64,000 nt of DNA from Endozoicomonas sp965196975. GTDB taxonomy: Bacteria > Pseudomonadota > Gammaproteobacteria > Pseudomonadales > Endozoicomonadaceae. The notes beneath the pieces are model-generated. The model had not been told where the DNA came from. It saw only the letters and a list, made by a program, of their open reading frames with translations, and made no database searches. This document shows positions 1-8,923 of the stretch, piece after piece. The stretch covers positions 2,542,001 through 2,606,000 of the forward strand of contig NZ_OZ239981.1 in assembly GCF_965196975.1 (NCBI RefSeq). Direction: 5' to 3'. Position 1 is the first letter of the stretch. Each line of letters begins with the position of its first letter. Both the position numbers and the translations under genes were made by a program.

Positions 1-565
1 AGGTTCCATCCAGACCAATGGCTATTGTTTCAACAGGCTCTTTTAGTGGAGGAAGGTGGTAGTGAGTGTCTTGCTGGTCTTCAATTAATGCACCTACTCT
101 GTCCGATAAATGCTTGATATAAGAATTTGAAAGCGTCCTTTGATGGTTGGTCTCAAAATCTTCTTTTACCGCAGGCGCTGGCATCTGGCTGTATTTCCAG
201 GCGATAGACTTGGCAAATTTGGGGGTAGCTGAACCAATAATACCGGCACGAAGATCAAGTGCTGCCAGAGTACTGCCACCTCTGACACCCTGATATACGG
301 AGCGCTCCAAAGGTATACGACCGTATAAGGTTTCATAGTGCTTAAGAACCTTTCCTTTGTAGTTCCACTTCTGCTGATTAACGACGATAGGTTCTTTATT
401 GGGTGATTCAAATAGCCCCAATAACTCTTTTGTTCCAAGCTGCCCGGCTTCATTGAGTGCACGCTGTAAACTATCTTCAAGATTCAGCATGTTGCCTGAA
501 TCTATAGAAACTTCAATTTGCAAAACGATGCTTTTGGTAGAGCTGGAAATAACAGAAGCGGGCAT
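1..565 (-). CDS. Transposase, ISKra4-like, N-terminal 188 codons (partial)
   Basis: Reading leftward from an ATG at 565 (MPASVISSS...), the frame is open without a stop to the window edge, ending ...PVETIAIGLDGT. The block GKVLKHYETLYGRIPLERSVYQ and the closing VETIAIGLDGT resemble the N-terminal half of ISKra4-family transposases, where the final Asp would be the first catalytic acidic residue. This is recognition by eye, not a database match. The catalytic remainder lies outside the window, so intactness cannot be judged. A shorter frame on the same strand (166-480) is an out-of-register shadow. Confidence 0.6.
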   Translation of the reverse strand, partial: MPASVISSSTKSIVLQIEVSIDSGNMLNLEDSLQRALNEAGQLGTKELLGLFESPNKEPIVVNQQKWNYKGKVLKHYETLYGRIPLERSVYQGVRGGSTLAALDLRAGIIGSATPKFAKSIAWKYSQMPAPAVKEDFETNHQRTLSNSYIKHLSDRVGALIEDQQDTHYHLPPLKEPVETIAIGLDGT

Positions 566-641
566 GACAGTTAACTATTATGAGTGGTGTTCCCATAGTA
601 GCTGTGAAAATAGAGCACTATTGTTTCAATCATTCAGAGAG
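1..641 (-). mobile_element. ISKra4-like insertion sequence, 5' part (continues left of window)
   Basis: The transposase reading frame below plus about 75 bp of leader. The leader and the first ~90 bp of the gene recur as a decayed remnant at 23812-25067. Similarity between the two copies stops after 'cattcagagagag', so the outer end of the element is placed near 641. The other end is outside the window. Confidence 0.6.
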
Positions 642-660
642 AGCACCCTTTCATATAGCA

Positions 661-957
661 ATGATCGAACTTCACCGAGGCAACAACTCTATAGCACACA
701 ATCTATTTATTGATATTTTATACCACAATGGGTATTCATCTTTTGAAGACGTTCTGAATTCAATACGCAGAAAAATAAGCCTTAAGAATGGGATAATTTA
801 TACTGTAATAATTCAGCTTAGCGTATCCATGTATAGACTTAATAACATATTAGATTCTAGAAAAATCTTAGATACTATCATAGACTCAGATCCCTTATGT
901 GAATCATCAAAAAATGCAAAAAATGAAGCAATAAGGTTATACCCTGCTCTATTCTAA
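661..957 (+). CDS. Hypothetical protein or gene fragment next to the IS end
   Basis: The frame from an ATG at 661 gives about 98 residues (MIELHRGNNSIAHNL...AIRLYPALF). It is AT-rich, unlike the neighbouring genes, and the frame runs back into the IS end without a ribosome binding site. The alternating helical pattern could be TPR-like, but I do not recognise a family. It may be the 3' end of a gene whose front was removed by the IS insertion. The 958-1059 gap shows nothing further. Confidence 0.25.
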   Translation: MIELHRGNNSIAHNLFIDILYHNGYSSFEDVLNSIRRKISLKNGIIYTVIIQLSVSMYRLNNILDSRKILDTIIDSDPLCESSKNAKNEAIRLYPALF

Positions 958-1059
958 AACATTAATAACTCACTGCTACAAATTGATAGCTGCTCTATGA
1001 TAAAGGACGCTACATTTTTTTATCAATCAGGCGTTAGAAATTAAATTAGTTGATATGTG

Positions 1060-1752
1060 TTATATAATCTCTCCATGCTGGATAGTCAGTTTTCGGAAAC
1101 ATAAACGTTTAGCCATGGCATTATCATGGGTAGCCATCACCAAAATTCCAGCTTGGTTCACAAAGCTCATCAGCCTCTCTTCTGCTCGCTCTTTAAAGTC
1201 ACTATCTCCCACGCTGATCCATTCATCCATTAATAAGATTTCTGGCTTAATACTGGTCGATATGGAAAAAGCCAATCTAAGAACCATACCACTTGAATAG
1301 GTTCGTACAGGCATATCAATGAAACTTCCCAACTCACTAAACCCTACAATTTCATCCACCAGAAGCCGGATAGCCTTCGGTTTTAAGCCCATAAATAAAC
1401 CACGGATATAAATATTCTCCAGACCGGTCGCCTCAAAATCCATTCCTAACGTTACATCCAGCAAACTTGTTATCTGCCCCTTAACCAAAACCGTACCCGT
1501 TATTGGTGCATAGACGCCTGCCAGGACCCGAAGCAATGTCGTTTTTCCTGAACCATTATGACCGATTAGTGCAACACGCTCGCCCTCTTCTATTTCCAGA
1601 GTCACATTTTTTAAGGCTTCAATCTCAACGAGGTTTCCCGATTCTATAATCGCACCACCAGTGGCTGCCTTAAGTACTTTATGCTTGATTGAACGATGTT
1701 TAGCATCATAAATAGGAAACCGAACCGATACATTGTTCAGCTGAATATGCAT
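1060..1752 (-). CDS. Polysaccharide-export ABC transporter, ATP-binding protein
   Basis: A 230-residue ATPase of the Wzt/KpsT/TagH type that powers export of O-antigen, capsule or teichoic-acid-like polymers across the inner membrane. Visible motifs are Walker A GHNGSGKT (around residue 64), the signature YSSGM followed by LRLAFSIS, Walker B ILLMDEW, and the switch His in MATHD. Length fits the short members that lack the Wzt carbohydrate-binding domain. It lies 10 bp downstream of the permease gene on the same strand, so the two form an operon. Sugar-synthesis genes expected nearby are not in the window; the IS at the left edge may have separated them. Confidence 0.85.
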   Translation of the reverse strand: MHIQLNNVSVRFPIYDAKHRSIKHKVLKAATGGAIIESGNLVEIEALKNVTLEIEEGERVALIGHNGSGKTTLLRVLAGVYAPITGTVLVKGQITSLLDVTLGMDFEATGLENIYIRGLFMGLKPKAIRLLVDEIVGFSELGSFIDMPVRTYSSGMVLRLAFSISTSIKPEILLMDEWISVGDSDFKERAEERLMSFVNQAGILVMATHDNAMAKRLCFRKLTIQHGEII

Positions 1753-1762
1753 AAAAGAAACC

Positions 1763-2416
1763 TTACAGCCAATAGGCCACCCGATGGCGATAACGTGTCA
1801 TGAATATAACTCCCAGTACAATACCGACAATGAGTGTGGCCCCAGAGTAGTACCAGTAAAAGAGTTCAGGAGCTTTACCCGATAATGGCTGCCTGAGCAG
1901 TTCTAAATAAGCTGAAAAAGGGTTCAACTTAGCCAGGAACTGCCTTGACTCAGGCAGTTGCTCTACTTTCCAGACAATCGGAGTCATGAAAAACATTAGC
2001 GTCATCAGGCTGGAGATGATAGGAACCATATCCCGATACCGGGTACAGAAAAATGCCAGCACCATACCTATCCAGAACAGGTTCGCAAAAACCAGTACAA
2101 GCGCAGGTGCTGCAAGCAGCATTAACCAGTCAGGTGTTATTCCCAGAATTAACATAATAATCGGATAAATTACGATGTTATGACCAAGAATAATCAGATT
2201 TCGATAGCAAACCCTCAGGATGAAAATTGTCAGTGGAAAACTGGCCTGCTTCAAATAGTTTGAGGAAAGAAAAAATGCATCGCCGAATTCAATAATCGAT
2301 GTAGATATAAAACCCCAGAAAATGAGACCAAGTGCCAGATGAGGAATAAAGGTTTCAAAGTCAAACCCAAATAAAACACCATAAAGTGGTCCCATGGCAG
2401 TCACTGTGACAACCAT
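1763..2416 (-). CDS. Polysaccharide-export ABC transporter permease (ABC-2 type), 5' end damaged
   Basis: 217 residues with about six hydrophobic segments, matching the Wzm/KpsM/RfbA permease family partnering the ATPase just downstream. Family members are usually near 260 residues. Upstream of the ATG at 2416 the same frame stays open for 25 codons and encodes the conserved cytoplasmic start (LGWQDIISRYRRSSLGPLW), then meets a TAG at 2492-2494. A second frame farther upstream reads IPLVIYHQRFSDLIYR, which looks like the lost extreme N-terminus. A small deletion or frameshift near 2490 is therefore likely, and the gene may be a pseudogene or initiate internally. Confidence 0.75.
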   Translation of the reverse strand: MVVTVTAMGPLYGVLFGFDFETFIPHLALGLIFWGFISTSIIEFGDAFFLSSNYLKQASFPLTIFILRVCYRNLIILGHNIVIYPIIMLILGITPDWLMLLAAPALVLVFANLFWIGMVLAFFCTRYRDMVPIISSLMTLMFFMTPIVWKVEQLPESRQFLAKLNPFSAYLELLRQPLSGKAPELFYWYYSGATLIVGIVLGVIFMTRYRHRVAYWL

Positions 2417-2642
2417 ACTAATGGTTAGCCACAGAGGGCCAAGAGATGAGCGTCGATAACGACTGATGATATCTTGCCACCCAAGGGCAACCTATAAATG
2501 AGATCGCTGAAACGCTGATGATATATCACTAATGGTATTGTTAAATTCAGGGAACAACAGAACACCTTAATTTATATGCTTACATACAAAAAATCCCCTC
2601 GAAAGTATGGCACAATTTATAATTTTAATGACTGTCTATTCC

Positions 2643-3518
2643 TTACTTCTTGATTCCCGGTTTTCCTAACCAATAGCCATTACAATGCTGGCTTTCAACA
2701 GTAATTGAATTGTCACTACTCCGCCCAATGACCATAGCTAATTCATTCGCCACTTCCAGAACATCTTCCGAATGCCCGGAAAGGCGCATGGCCATCACCC
2801 CTGCACTCTCCATTGCCCGCCACTGATCCAGAATGTTATGACAGCTGCCAGAAAGCGTCTGGATGCCATTAATCGTAAACAGTGCATCGCCCTCCTGGGT
2901 AGCCAGAGGGATTCCTGAAGATGTCTTAATGCAGCTGAACTCGCAGCTGTCTTTGCTCAGTTCATGTGTACGCGCAGTAAAGCAACGGGCAGAGTATGCC
3001 AGCGGTAGATAGCCATAGCTGAATACCTCTGTTTCCAGATCAGTAATACCCAGCTCTTTCAGGCGGCTCATGATCAATTTCAGGTGATCAAAAGAGAGTT
3101 CCACTGGGAGTACCCAGCGCTTTAAACCCGTTCGATGCAAAACCTCCAACGCTTCAGCACTATACAGATTCACAGAGGGACCGGTAATAAAAGGGATACC
3201 CGCTTTGGAAAGGTAATGGACAGCCGCCATGTCATTGGCTTCTACAGCAAAATCACCGTTCTCACAAACCTTACTGACCTGAGCCAGCTCAGATTCGGCT
3301 TCAATCAGTGTCAGTGTCGACAGAACGACTTCCTTACCTGTTGACTGCAATGATTTCGCTATGGCTAGCCAGTCACCCAGATTCAGCTCACGTCTTTTGG
3401 AGCAGACGACTTCTCCCAGGTAGACTCGATCAATAGCTGACTCAGCAACCTTTTCATAAAATGAAATAACTTCTTTTTTCGGCCAGAAGAACAGTAATGG
3501 GCCAAGGGTAATCTGCAT
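2643..3518 (-). CDS. ubiV: UbiV, oxygen-independent ubiquinone hydroxylation (U32 family)
   Basis: A 291-residue U32 peptidase-family protein that, with UbiU, hydroxylates the ubiquinone ring without O2 in anaerobic ubiquinone synthesis. Cysteines at residues 39, 179, 192 and 196 occupy the positions of the [4Fe-4S] ligands known in E. coli UbiV (C39, C180, C193, C197). It starts at an ATG preceded by GGAATAA. It lies 156 bp downstream of ubiU on the same strand; the usual third partner ubiT (SCP2 domain) is not seen here. Confidence 0.9.
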   Translation of the reverse strand: MQITLGPLLFFWPKKEVISFYEKVAESAIDRVYLGEVVCSKRRELNLGDWLAIAKSLQSTGKEVVLSTLTLIEAESELAQVSKVCENGDFAVEANDMAAVHYLSKAGIPFITGPSVNLYSAEALEVLHRTGLKRWVLPVELSFDHLKLIMSRLKELGITDLETEVFSYGYLPLAYSARCFTARTHELSKDSCEFSCIKTSSGIPLATQEGDALFTINGIQTLSGSCHNILDQWRAMESAGVMAMRLSGHSEDVLEVANELAMVIGRSSDNSITVESQHCNGYWLGKPGIKK

Positions 3519-3569
3519 AGTTTATTCCATATCTGCTCCGGGAATTACTCGGAAGCGCGATCTGCTCAA

Positions 3570-3628
3570 CACAAAGTCACGAAGGCACAAAGGGTTAAAA
3601 GCCTTCTTTGTGCCTTCGTGCCTTTGTG
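3570..3628. repeat. Long inverted repeat between ubiU and ubiV
   Basis: The arms CACGAAGGCACAAAG and CTTTGTGCCTTCGTG pair perfectly over 15 bp. An outer CACAAAG/CTTTGTG pair extends the hairpin and the loop is about 12 nt. The word 'cacaaag-cacgaaggcacaaag' is, from memory, a dispersed intergenic repeat in many bacterial genomes. It could act as a processing or attenuation hairpin within the ubiU-ubiV transcript. There is no U-tract, so a classical terminator is unlikely. Confidence 0.6.
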
Positions 3629-3674
3629 ATTCAAAAAAGTCCAATCAGAGCACAAGGTACTGACAACAATACAA

Positions 3675-4682
3675 TTACTGCCAGGGACGGTTATAAGCAC
3701 CCAGTGTTGTCTGGCTACCTTCTGATAGACGAGAAAGGCCATTCATCCAGCGTTCATTCGTCATGAAAGAGCCTGGATTGGCCTTGTAATGATCCAGTGC
3801 TTCCCGCCAGATTCTCACCACTTCTGCCACATAAGCCGGGCTTCGCTGGCGGCCCTCAATTTTGACCGCACTGATACCGGCCTGATGGAGCTGAGGAATC
3901 AGATCCAGTGTATTGAGGCTGGTAGGCTCTTCAATGGCATGACTGACTTTATCATTCACCTTAAAGCGCCCCTTACAAAGGGTTGGATACCCGGCCTGTT
4001 CATCGTTATCAAAATGGTCGATTAACAGACCTCCCAGTCGGGTTTCCATACCATTGGCTGTTGTCTGCCAGCGCACAGCGGATGCGGGAGAACAGGCACC
4101 TGCTGTGTTAGGTGATTCTCCTGTGACATAGGAAGAGAGAATGCAGCGCCCTTCCGCCATGATGCAAAGACTACCAAAGGCAAATACCTCGAGTTCCACC
4201 GGACTTTTCTGGGCCAGTCGCTCAACCTGTTTTAACGACAGCACCCTCGGTAATACCGCACGTTTGATACCAAAATGGTCATGATAAAACGACAGGCTGG
4301 CCTGATTGGTGGCAGAAGCCTGGACAGAAAGATGAAGATTCAGATCTGGATATCGCTTGCTGGCATAGTCCAGCACGCTAATATCGGCAGCGATCAGCGC
4401 GTCGACACCGAAGTCGGCACACATATCCACTGCTTTTTTCCAGCGGCTCCAATTGGTCGCCTGAGCATAGGTGTTGACTGCAACAAACAGTCGAACCTTT
4501 TTGCCACGGGGGTTCCTGTGAACGTAATCCAGCGCCTTCATTGCCCGCTGATCTGAAAAGTTGAGACCCGCAAAATGCCGGGCATTGGTTTCATCCCGGA
4601 AGCCGATGTATACGGCATCAGCACCATTATCAACAGCTGCTTTGAGGGAGGGGAGGTTACCGGCAGGACACACCAATTCCAT
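3675..4682 (-). CDS. ubiU: UbiU, oxygen-independent ubiquinone hydroxylation (U32 family)
   Basis: A 335-residue U32-family protein, the heterodimer partner of UbiV. The N-terminus MELVCPAGNLPSLKAAVDNG is the conserved U32 opening. Cys173, Cys180, Cys197 and Cys236 match the spacing of the four [4Fe-4S] ligands in E. coli UbiU (C169, C176, C193, C232). It is first in the ubiU-ubiV pair. The pathway gives ubiquinone under anoxia, complementing the menaquinone operon a few genes upstream. Confidence 0.92.
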   Translation of the reverse strand: MELVCPAGNLPSLKAAVDNGADAVYIGFRDETNARHFAGLNFSDQRAMKALDYVHRNPRGKKVRLFVAVNTYAQATNWSRWKKAVDMCADFGVDALIAADISVLDYASKRYPDLNLHLSVQASATNQASLSFYHDHFGIKRAVLPRVLSLKQVERLAQKSPVELEVFAFGSLCIMAEGRCILSSYVTGESPNTAGACSPASAVRWQTTANGMETRLGGLLIDHFDNDEQAGYPTLCKGRFKVNDKVSHAIEEPTSLNTLDLIPQLHQAGISAVKIEGRQRSPAYVAEVVRIWREALDHYKANPGSFMTNERWMNGLSRLSEGSQTTLGAYNRPWQ

Positions 4683-4806
4683 ATAGAATTATCCAGTAGT
4701 TTTTTTGCAGCATATCATGCTGAACAAAAAACCAACTTGATGCTTATCAACAGATACTCATGGAATAGGCATCAATACTTAAGTAGTTATCTACCAAGTG
4801 CTTTTC

Positions 4807-5448
4807 TTATGCACTAATAGCAAAGGGTTGTAACGGGAAAGTGTGTAGAGTTTTGTATCTCGTGCCAGCTGAAGTGCTCTCACTTTCCATCAATACTATT
4901 TCACCGACTGTCATGCGGTAACTGGGTAGATTAAAATACTGGCTATGGGTTACATGCCGAGGGTGCTTGAATCGACCTAATGTGACATGTGGTCGGAAAT
5001 GCCGGGTTTCTGCACTGAAACCAGATTGCACAGCAGCCTGTTCACAAATATCCGAAAGCCGCTTCAATTCCTGTCCTGAATGCATCTCCAATGCAAGCAC
5101 TCTGGGCTGTCTTCCATTTGGAAAGAAGCGAAAACAGCCAGTCATACTATCAAAAGTATGGTAATCGTTCAGAACCTTCTCAAGGTTACCAATTAACTGC
5201 TGTAATTGACGGGGGGAGCTATTCCCCAGGAACTTAAGGGTAATGTGTTGCTGCTGGGGGGCGACCCAGCGCAAGTCATGAACGTGGCCTTCACCGGCTC
5301 GATGAATAGCCTTCTTATGAAGCGTTGCAGCAAGTTCAAGAGGAAGCTTTACTGCAAGAAAAGCTCTTACCGGGGAGTTCTGGGGCAGCGTCTCATCATA
5401 GGAGGTCAGGTCACTGGGGGCGTTGTAGCTAATGTGATTATTTTTCAT
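4807..5448 (-). CDS. thpR: RNA 2',3'-cyclic phosphodiesterase (2'-5' RNA ligase family)
   Basis: 213 residues with the two catalytic HxTx motifs of the 2H phosphoesterase fold, HITL (in QQHITLKFLG) and HVTL (in RPHVTLGRF). The family opens RNA 2',3'-cyclic phosphates and was first described as a tRNA half-ligating activity. The segment VRAFLAVKLPLELA is the conserved first strand. About 25 extra residues precede it, so a later start cannot be excluded, but no better Met is present. It stands alone between ubiU and the men operon. Confidence 0.88.
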   Translation of the reverse strand: MKNNHISYNAPSDLTSYDETLPQNSPVRAFLAVKLPLELAATLHKKAIHRAGEGHVHDLRWVAPQQQHITLKFLGNSSPRQLQQLIGNLEKVLNDYHTFDSMTGCFRFFPNGRQPRVLALEMHSGQELKRLSDICEQAAVQSGFSAETRHFRPHVTLGRFKHPRHVTHSQYFNLPSYRMTVGEIVLMESESTSAGTRYKTLHTFPLQPFAISA

Positions 5449-5571
5449 ATTATTCTAACTTCAACGTCTGACTGCTAAATTCAGACCAGCTGCACCCTGC
5501 AACTTGGTCTGGCTAAGTTTGTTGAACCTAGTCTAGTACATTGCTGGCAGAATTCTGCCTGTATCGTAGTA

Positions 5572-6978
5572 TTATTCCAAAAGTGCCTGAAAAAAGCGGC
5601 GATTAATCTTGATACCTGATTCTGCTATCTGCTCAGGAAATAAACGAATATGTACTGGTACTTTGAATTTAGCTATCTTGCCTGCCAGCCTCTCTTTTGT
5701 AAATGATTCATTCAGGGTACCATCCACAGTCTGAACATAAGCGACAGGCCGCTTCCCATACTCAGGGTCCGTCATTGAAACGACCACAGCCTGGACAATT
5801 TCAGGAAAGGTCAGCAAGGCCTGCTCAATCTCTTCCGGGTGAATGTTCTCCCCTCCCGAGATCAACATATTATCCATACGGCCACATATCTGTAACTGTT
5901 CACCAAACCAACGTCCTTTATCACCGGTGTAAAACCATCCACGAGCATCCGACAATGGAGTCACTTGCCCATTTTGAAAGTACCCCTTTGCCAGGGTTTC
6001 TCCGCGCACCTGAACCTCACCTTCCTGAGAAAGACGAACCTCACGCCATGGCAATACCGCTCCGGAAGTCACACCACTGTCGGTAAACAGCGGCTCTCCG
6101 GTACAAATCTGAGAAGCCATCTCGGTCATACCATAAGTCGTTAGAACAGTGACGCCCTGTGCTTCTACCTCCTCCACCAGCCTGGGGGAAACAACGCCTC
6201 CGCCCAGCAGAATATAACGTACTCCCACATCATAGAGAGACAAGCCAGATTGGATTAACCTGAACAATTGTGTATTAACCAGGGAAAGATGAGTCAGCCG
6301 CTTCCTGGCCAGCATTTCATCCAGAGGCAGTTTACGTTCAAACAGCACCATTGTGGCACCAGCCAGCAGACAACGCAGAACAATAGCCAGTCCACCCACG
6401 TGAAACAGTGGCAAGGACAATAACCAGGTATCGCCATAGGTTAATGGCAACGTATGCATGGAGCCCAACGCACTGAAATAATGATTTTTATAACTGTGAG
6501 CTACCGCCTTTGGGATGCCCGTCGTTCCAGATGTTGCAATCAGGTCGTAAATGGCTTCAGGACTGATCTCAAGAGACTGAAGACCACTCTCGGCTCGAGG
6601 CCGCACCTCCGTCCGGCAAAGCCGTCCATGAAAACTAACACCCGCGCTGTCTGCCACCAACGTAGCACCAATCCGCTCGCGATAGGCTGACTTTTGCTCC
6701 TCTGGAAAGGCTGGGTTTACAGGGCAGAAAACCCATTGGGAACGAAGACAGGCCAGTGCAACTATCACAGTATCCAGTGGTTTACTGGTGACAAACAGAA
6801 GACGGTTGCCAGGTCTCATTCCCTTATCCCGGTATACACGACAACAATCATCCACCCATTCATCAAGTAAGCGAAAAGTGACACTGCCCTCCTCCAGCTG
6901 AATCGCTGTACAGGTGGACTGATTAATGGCTCGATGACGTACTGGACAGTATTGCAATTCAGGGAAAATCGTCTTCAT
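5572..6978 (-). CDS. menE: o-Succinylbenzoate-CoA ligase MenE
   Basis: A 468-residue adenylate-forming enzyme that activates o-succinylbenzoate to its CoA ester in menaquinone synthesis. It shows the AMP-binding P-loop IATSGTTGIPKA (around residue 150), the motif TTYGMTEMAS, the YTGDKGRW hinge region and SGGENIHPEEIE. The C-terminal Lys of GIKINRRF is the expected catalytic lysine. The ATG at 6978 overlaps the menC stop (TGATG), so translation is coupled. It is the last gene of the menFDHBCE operon. Confidence 0.93.
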   Translation of the reverse strand: MKTIFPELQYCPVRHRAINQSTCTAIQLEEGSVTFRLLDEWVDDCCRVYRDKGMRPGNRLLFVTSKPLDTVIVALACLRSQWVFCPVNPAFPEEQKSAYRERIGATLVADSAGVSFHGRLCRTEVRPRAESGLQSLEISPEAIYDLIATSGTTGIPKAVAHSYKNHYFSALGSMHTLPLTYGDTWLLSLPLFHVGGLAIVLRCLLAGATMVLFERKLPLDEMLARKRLTHLSLVNTQLFRLIQSGLSLYDVGVRYILLGGGVVSPRLVEEVEAQGVTVLTTYGMTEMASQICTGEPLFTDSGVTSGAVLPWREVRLSQEGEVQVRGETLAKGYFQNGQVTPLSDARGWFYTGDKGRWFGEQLQICGRMDNMLISGGENIHPEEIEQALLTFPEIVQAVVVSMTDPEYGKRPVAYVQTVDGTLNESFTKERLAGKIAKFKVPVHIRLFPEQIAESGIKINRRFFQALLE

Positions 6979-8033
6979 CAACTGCTTTCTTTCAGGCTTC
7001 TCTTCAGCCCTGTATCTCCCAGGCTGACAAAAGCAGGGTTAATGGATACCGGCTGACCGGCAATAATCGTTTCAGAGGTCAGGCTGTCGATAAAAGCAGA
7101 GGAGGTGTCCAGGCCCGGTTGTTCCTCTGGTGTCCACTGAGCGCTGAGCTGCTCGAGTATGTGCAAACCAATAGATGACTCATAAGAAGAACTGAAAACA
7201 GTCCTGACACCGAGGCTTCGGCCCATTGTCACCAGCTGCCGACAACGCTCGAAACCACCCACCAGCGTTGGTTTTATAACAATGGCAGCCAACCCCTGCA
7301 TGGGGTGAAGAAGGTATTCCGGGTTCTGAACCGTTTCATCCAGAGCAAAGTGAAGCCCGGTCTTCTCGTACAGTTCTGAAAATTCGGCCACATTAGCTGT
7401 TGGCTCTTCAACAAAGTTAACTCGCTCTACGTCAATAGAATTAGCAACCCGCATGGCTTGATCCAATGTCCATTGCTGATTGGCATCCAACTTGATATTA
7501 ACGGACTTCGGCAATGCCTTCAGAACCAGGTTAATTCTGACACAGTCGTCTTCAATTGAACCTCGCCCTATCTTCAGCTTGAACTCATTCGGCCAGTTCC
7601 CCTGCCACTGATCAAGCCGCTGGAGAATATGCTCAGTGCTGCCCTGCAAAAGAGGCCCTGTTTCTGGAGGGACAAACCAATGATCCTGCCTCAGCCACCA
7701 CAGTGCGGATTCAATACCAAATAACACTGATGGAATTGACGGTGCCCCCAGAGTCTCAGTGAGAGAAGCACAGTTAGCCAGATCACTGAAAGATGAAGGC
7801 TTAAAACCACCAGCATTAAATGCCCGACAGTACACCTGAAGTTGTTCACCAGCTTCTGAAAGGTTCTCACGGCTAAACCCCGGCAGTGGCGCTATTTCGC
7901 CATAACCATACCGATGACCAATACTCAAGCGTAAAATCAGCCCTTCCCGCTCATTCAGGCAGAAATGCTTCAATTGTAATGGCTGCTTTAAAGGCAGCCG
8001 ATACCTCAGGATATCGGCTTTGCAGTGTTTCAT
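6978..8033 (-). CDS. menC: o-Succinylbenzoate synthase MenC
   Basis: A 351-residue enolase-superfamily enzyme that dehydrates SHCHC to o-succinylbenzoate. The KLKIGRG lysine motif, KLDANQQW, FVEEPT and DETV supply the barrel's catalytic Lys and metal-binding Asp, Glu and Asp. A final lysine sits in AIVIKPTLVGG. The frame extends 40 codons farther upstream into menB, but the start at 8033 (MKHCKADILRYRLPLKQP) fits the family and leaves a 40-bp gap after menB. Confidence 0.92.
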   Translation of the reverse strand: MKHCKADILRYRLPLKQPLQLKHFCLNEREGLILRLSIGHRYGYGEIAPLPGFSRENLSEAGEQLQVYCRAFNAGGFKPSSFSDLANCASLTETLGAPSIPSVLFGIESALWWLRQDHWFVPPETGPLLQGSTEHILQRLDQWQGNWPNEFKLKIGRGSIEDDCVRINLVLKALPKSVNIKLDANQQWTLDQAMRVANSIDVERVNFVEEPTANVAEFSELYEKTGLHFALDETVQNPEYLLHPMQGLAAIVIKPTLVGGFERCRQLVTMGRSLGVRTVFSSSYESSIGLHILEQLSAQWTPEEQPGLDTSSAFIDSLTSETIIAGQPVSINPAFVSLGDTGLKRSLKESS

Positions 8034-8073
8034 AGATGGTTTATAAAAAAGTGGGATCAGGCGCTGTGACCGA

Positions 8074-8913
8074 TCAAGGATTGCGACCAAAACGGCTAAA
8101 GTCTGGCTGGCGTTTTTCCAGAAAAGCATCCCGCCCTTCCTGAGCTTCTTCACTCATGTAGAACAGCAGCGTTGCATTTCCTGCAAGCTCCTGCAGGCCA
8201 GTTTGGCCGTCACAGTCGGCATTCATGGCAGATTTCAAGCAACGAAGTGCCAGAGGGGAATGCTGCAGAATCTCACGACACCATTCTACGGTTGTACGTT
8301 CCAGCTCTTCCAAAGGCACAACGGTATTAACCAGCCCCATGTCTTCAGCCTGCTTCGCATCGTACTGACGACATAGGAACCAGATTTCCCGGGCTTTTTT
8401 CTGCCCGACAATACGTGCCAGATAGCTGGCACCAAAACCGCCATCGAATGAACCTACTTTTGGACCAGTCTGACCAAAGCGGGCATTATCCGCAGCAATA
8501 GTAAGGTCACATACCAGGTGCAGGACATGACCACCACCGATGGCATAACCGGCAACCATGGCAACAACCGGCTTTGGACAGGTTCTGATCTGACGTTGTA
8601 GATCGAGAACATTCAGATGATGAGTTCCCTTATCATCCTTATAGCCAGAATCTCCACGCACGCTCTGGTCTCCACCGGAGCAGAAAGCCAGATCGCCAGC
8701 ACCGGTCAGAATCACCACACCCACCGACTCATCAAAACGTGCAGACTCCAGAGCCTTCTGGATTTCTACAATAGTCTGAGGGCGAAACGCGTTGCGCTTT
8801 TCCGGACGGTTAATGGTAATTTTGGCCATACCTTCTGCCCGGTGGTACAGAATATCCTCATAATCACCACTGAGGTTTTCCCAGATTACACCTGCATCCA
8901 GCTGTTTGCTCAT
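8074..8913 (-). CDS. menB: 1,4-Dihydroxy-2-naphthoyl-CoA synthase MenB
   Basis: A 279-residue crotonase-fold enzyme that closes the second ring of the naphthoquinone. Motifs are NRPEKRNAFRP, the oxyanion-hole CSGGDQSVRG, and GYAIGGGHVLHLVCDLTIAA with the conserved glycine run. The TGPKVGSFDGG loop is typical of MenB rather than other crotonases. The start at 8913 (MSKQLDAGVIWENL) has AAGGAG upstream; the longer frame to 8985 lies inside menH and is discarded. Confidence 0.95.
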   Translation of the reverse strand: MSKQLDAGVIWENLSGDYEDILYHRAEGMAKITINRPEKRNAFRPQTIVEIQKALESARFDESVGVVILTGAGDLAFCSGGDQSVRGDSGYKDDKGTHHLNVLDLQRQIRTCPKPVVAMVAGYAIGGGHVLHLVCDLTIAADNARFGQTGPKVGSFDGGFGASYLARIVGQKKAREIWFLCRQYDAKQAEDMGLVNTVVPLEELERTTVEWCREILQHSPLALRCLKSAMNADCDGQTGLQELAGNATLLFYMSEEAQEGRDAFLEKRQPDFSRFGRNP

Positions 8914-8923
8914 ATCCAACTCC

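Noticed and set aside
166..480. Minus-strand frame of 104 residues
   Set aside because: It lies in another register within the ISKra4-like transposase, whose own frame is open from 565 to the window edge and shows family motifs.
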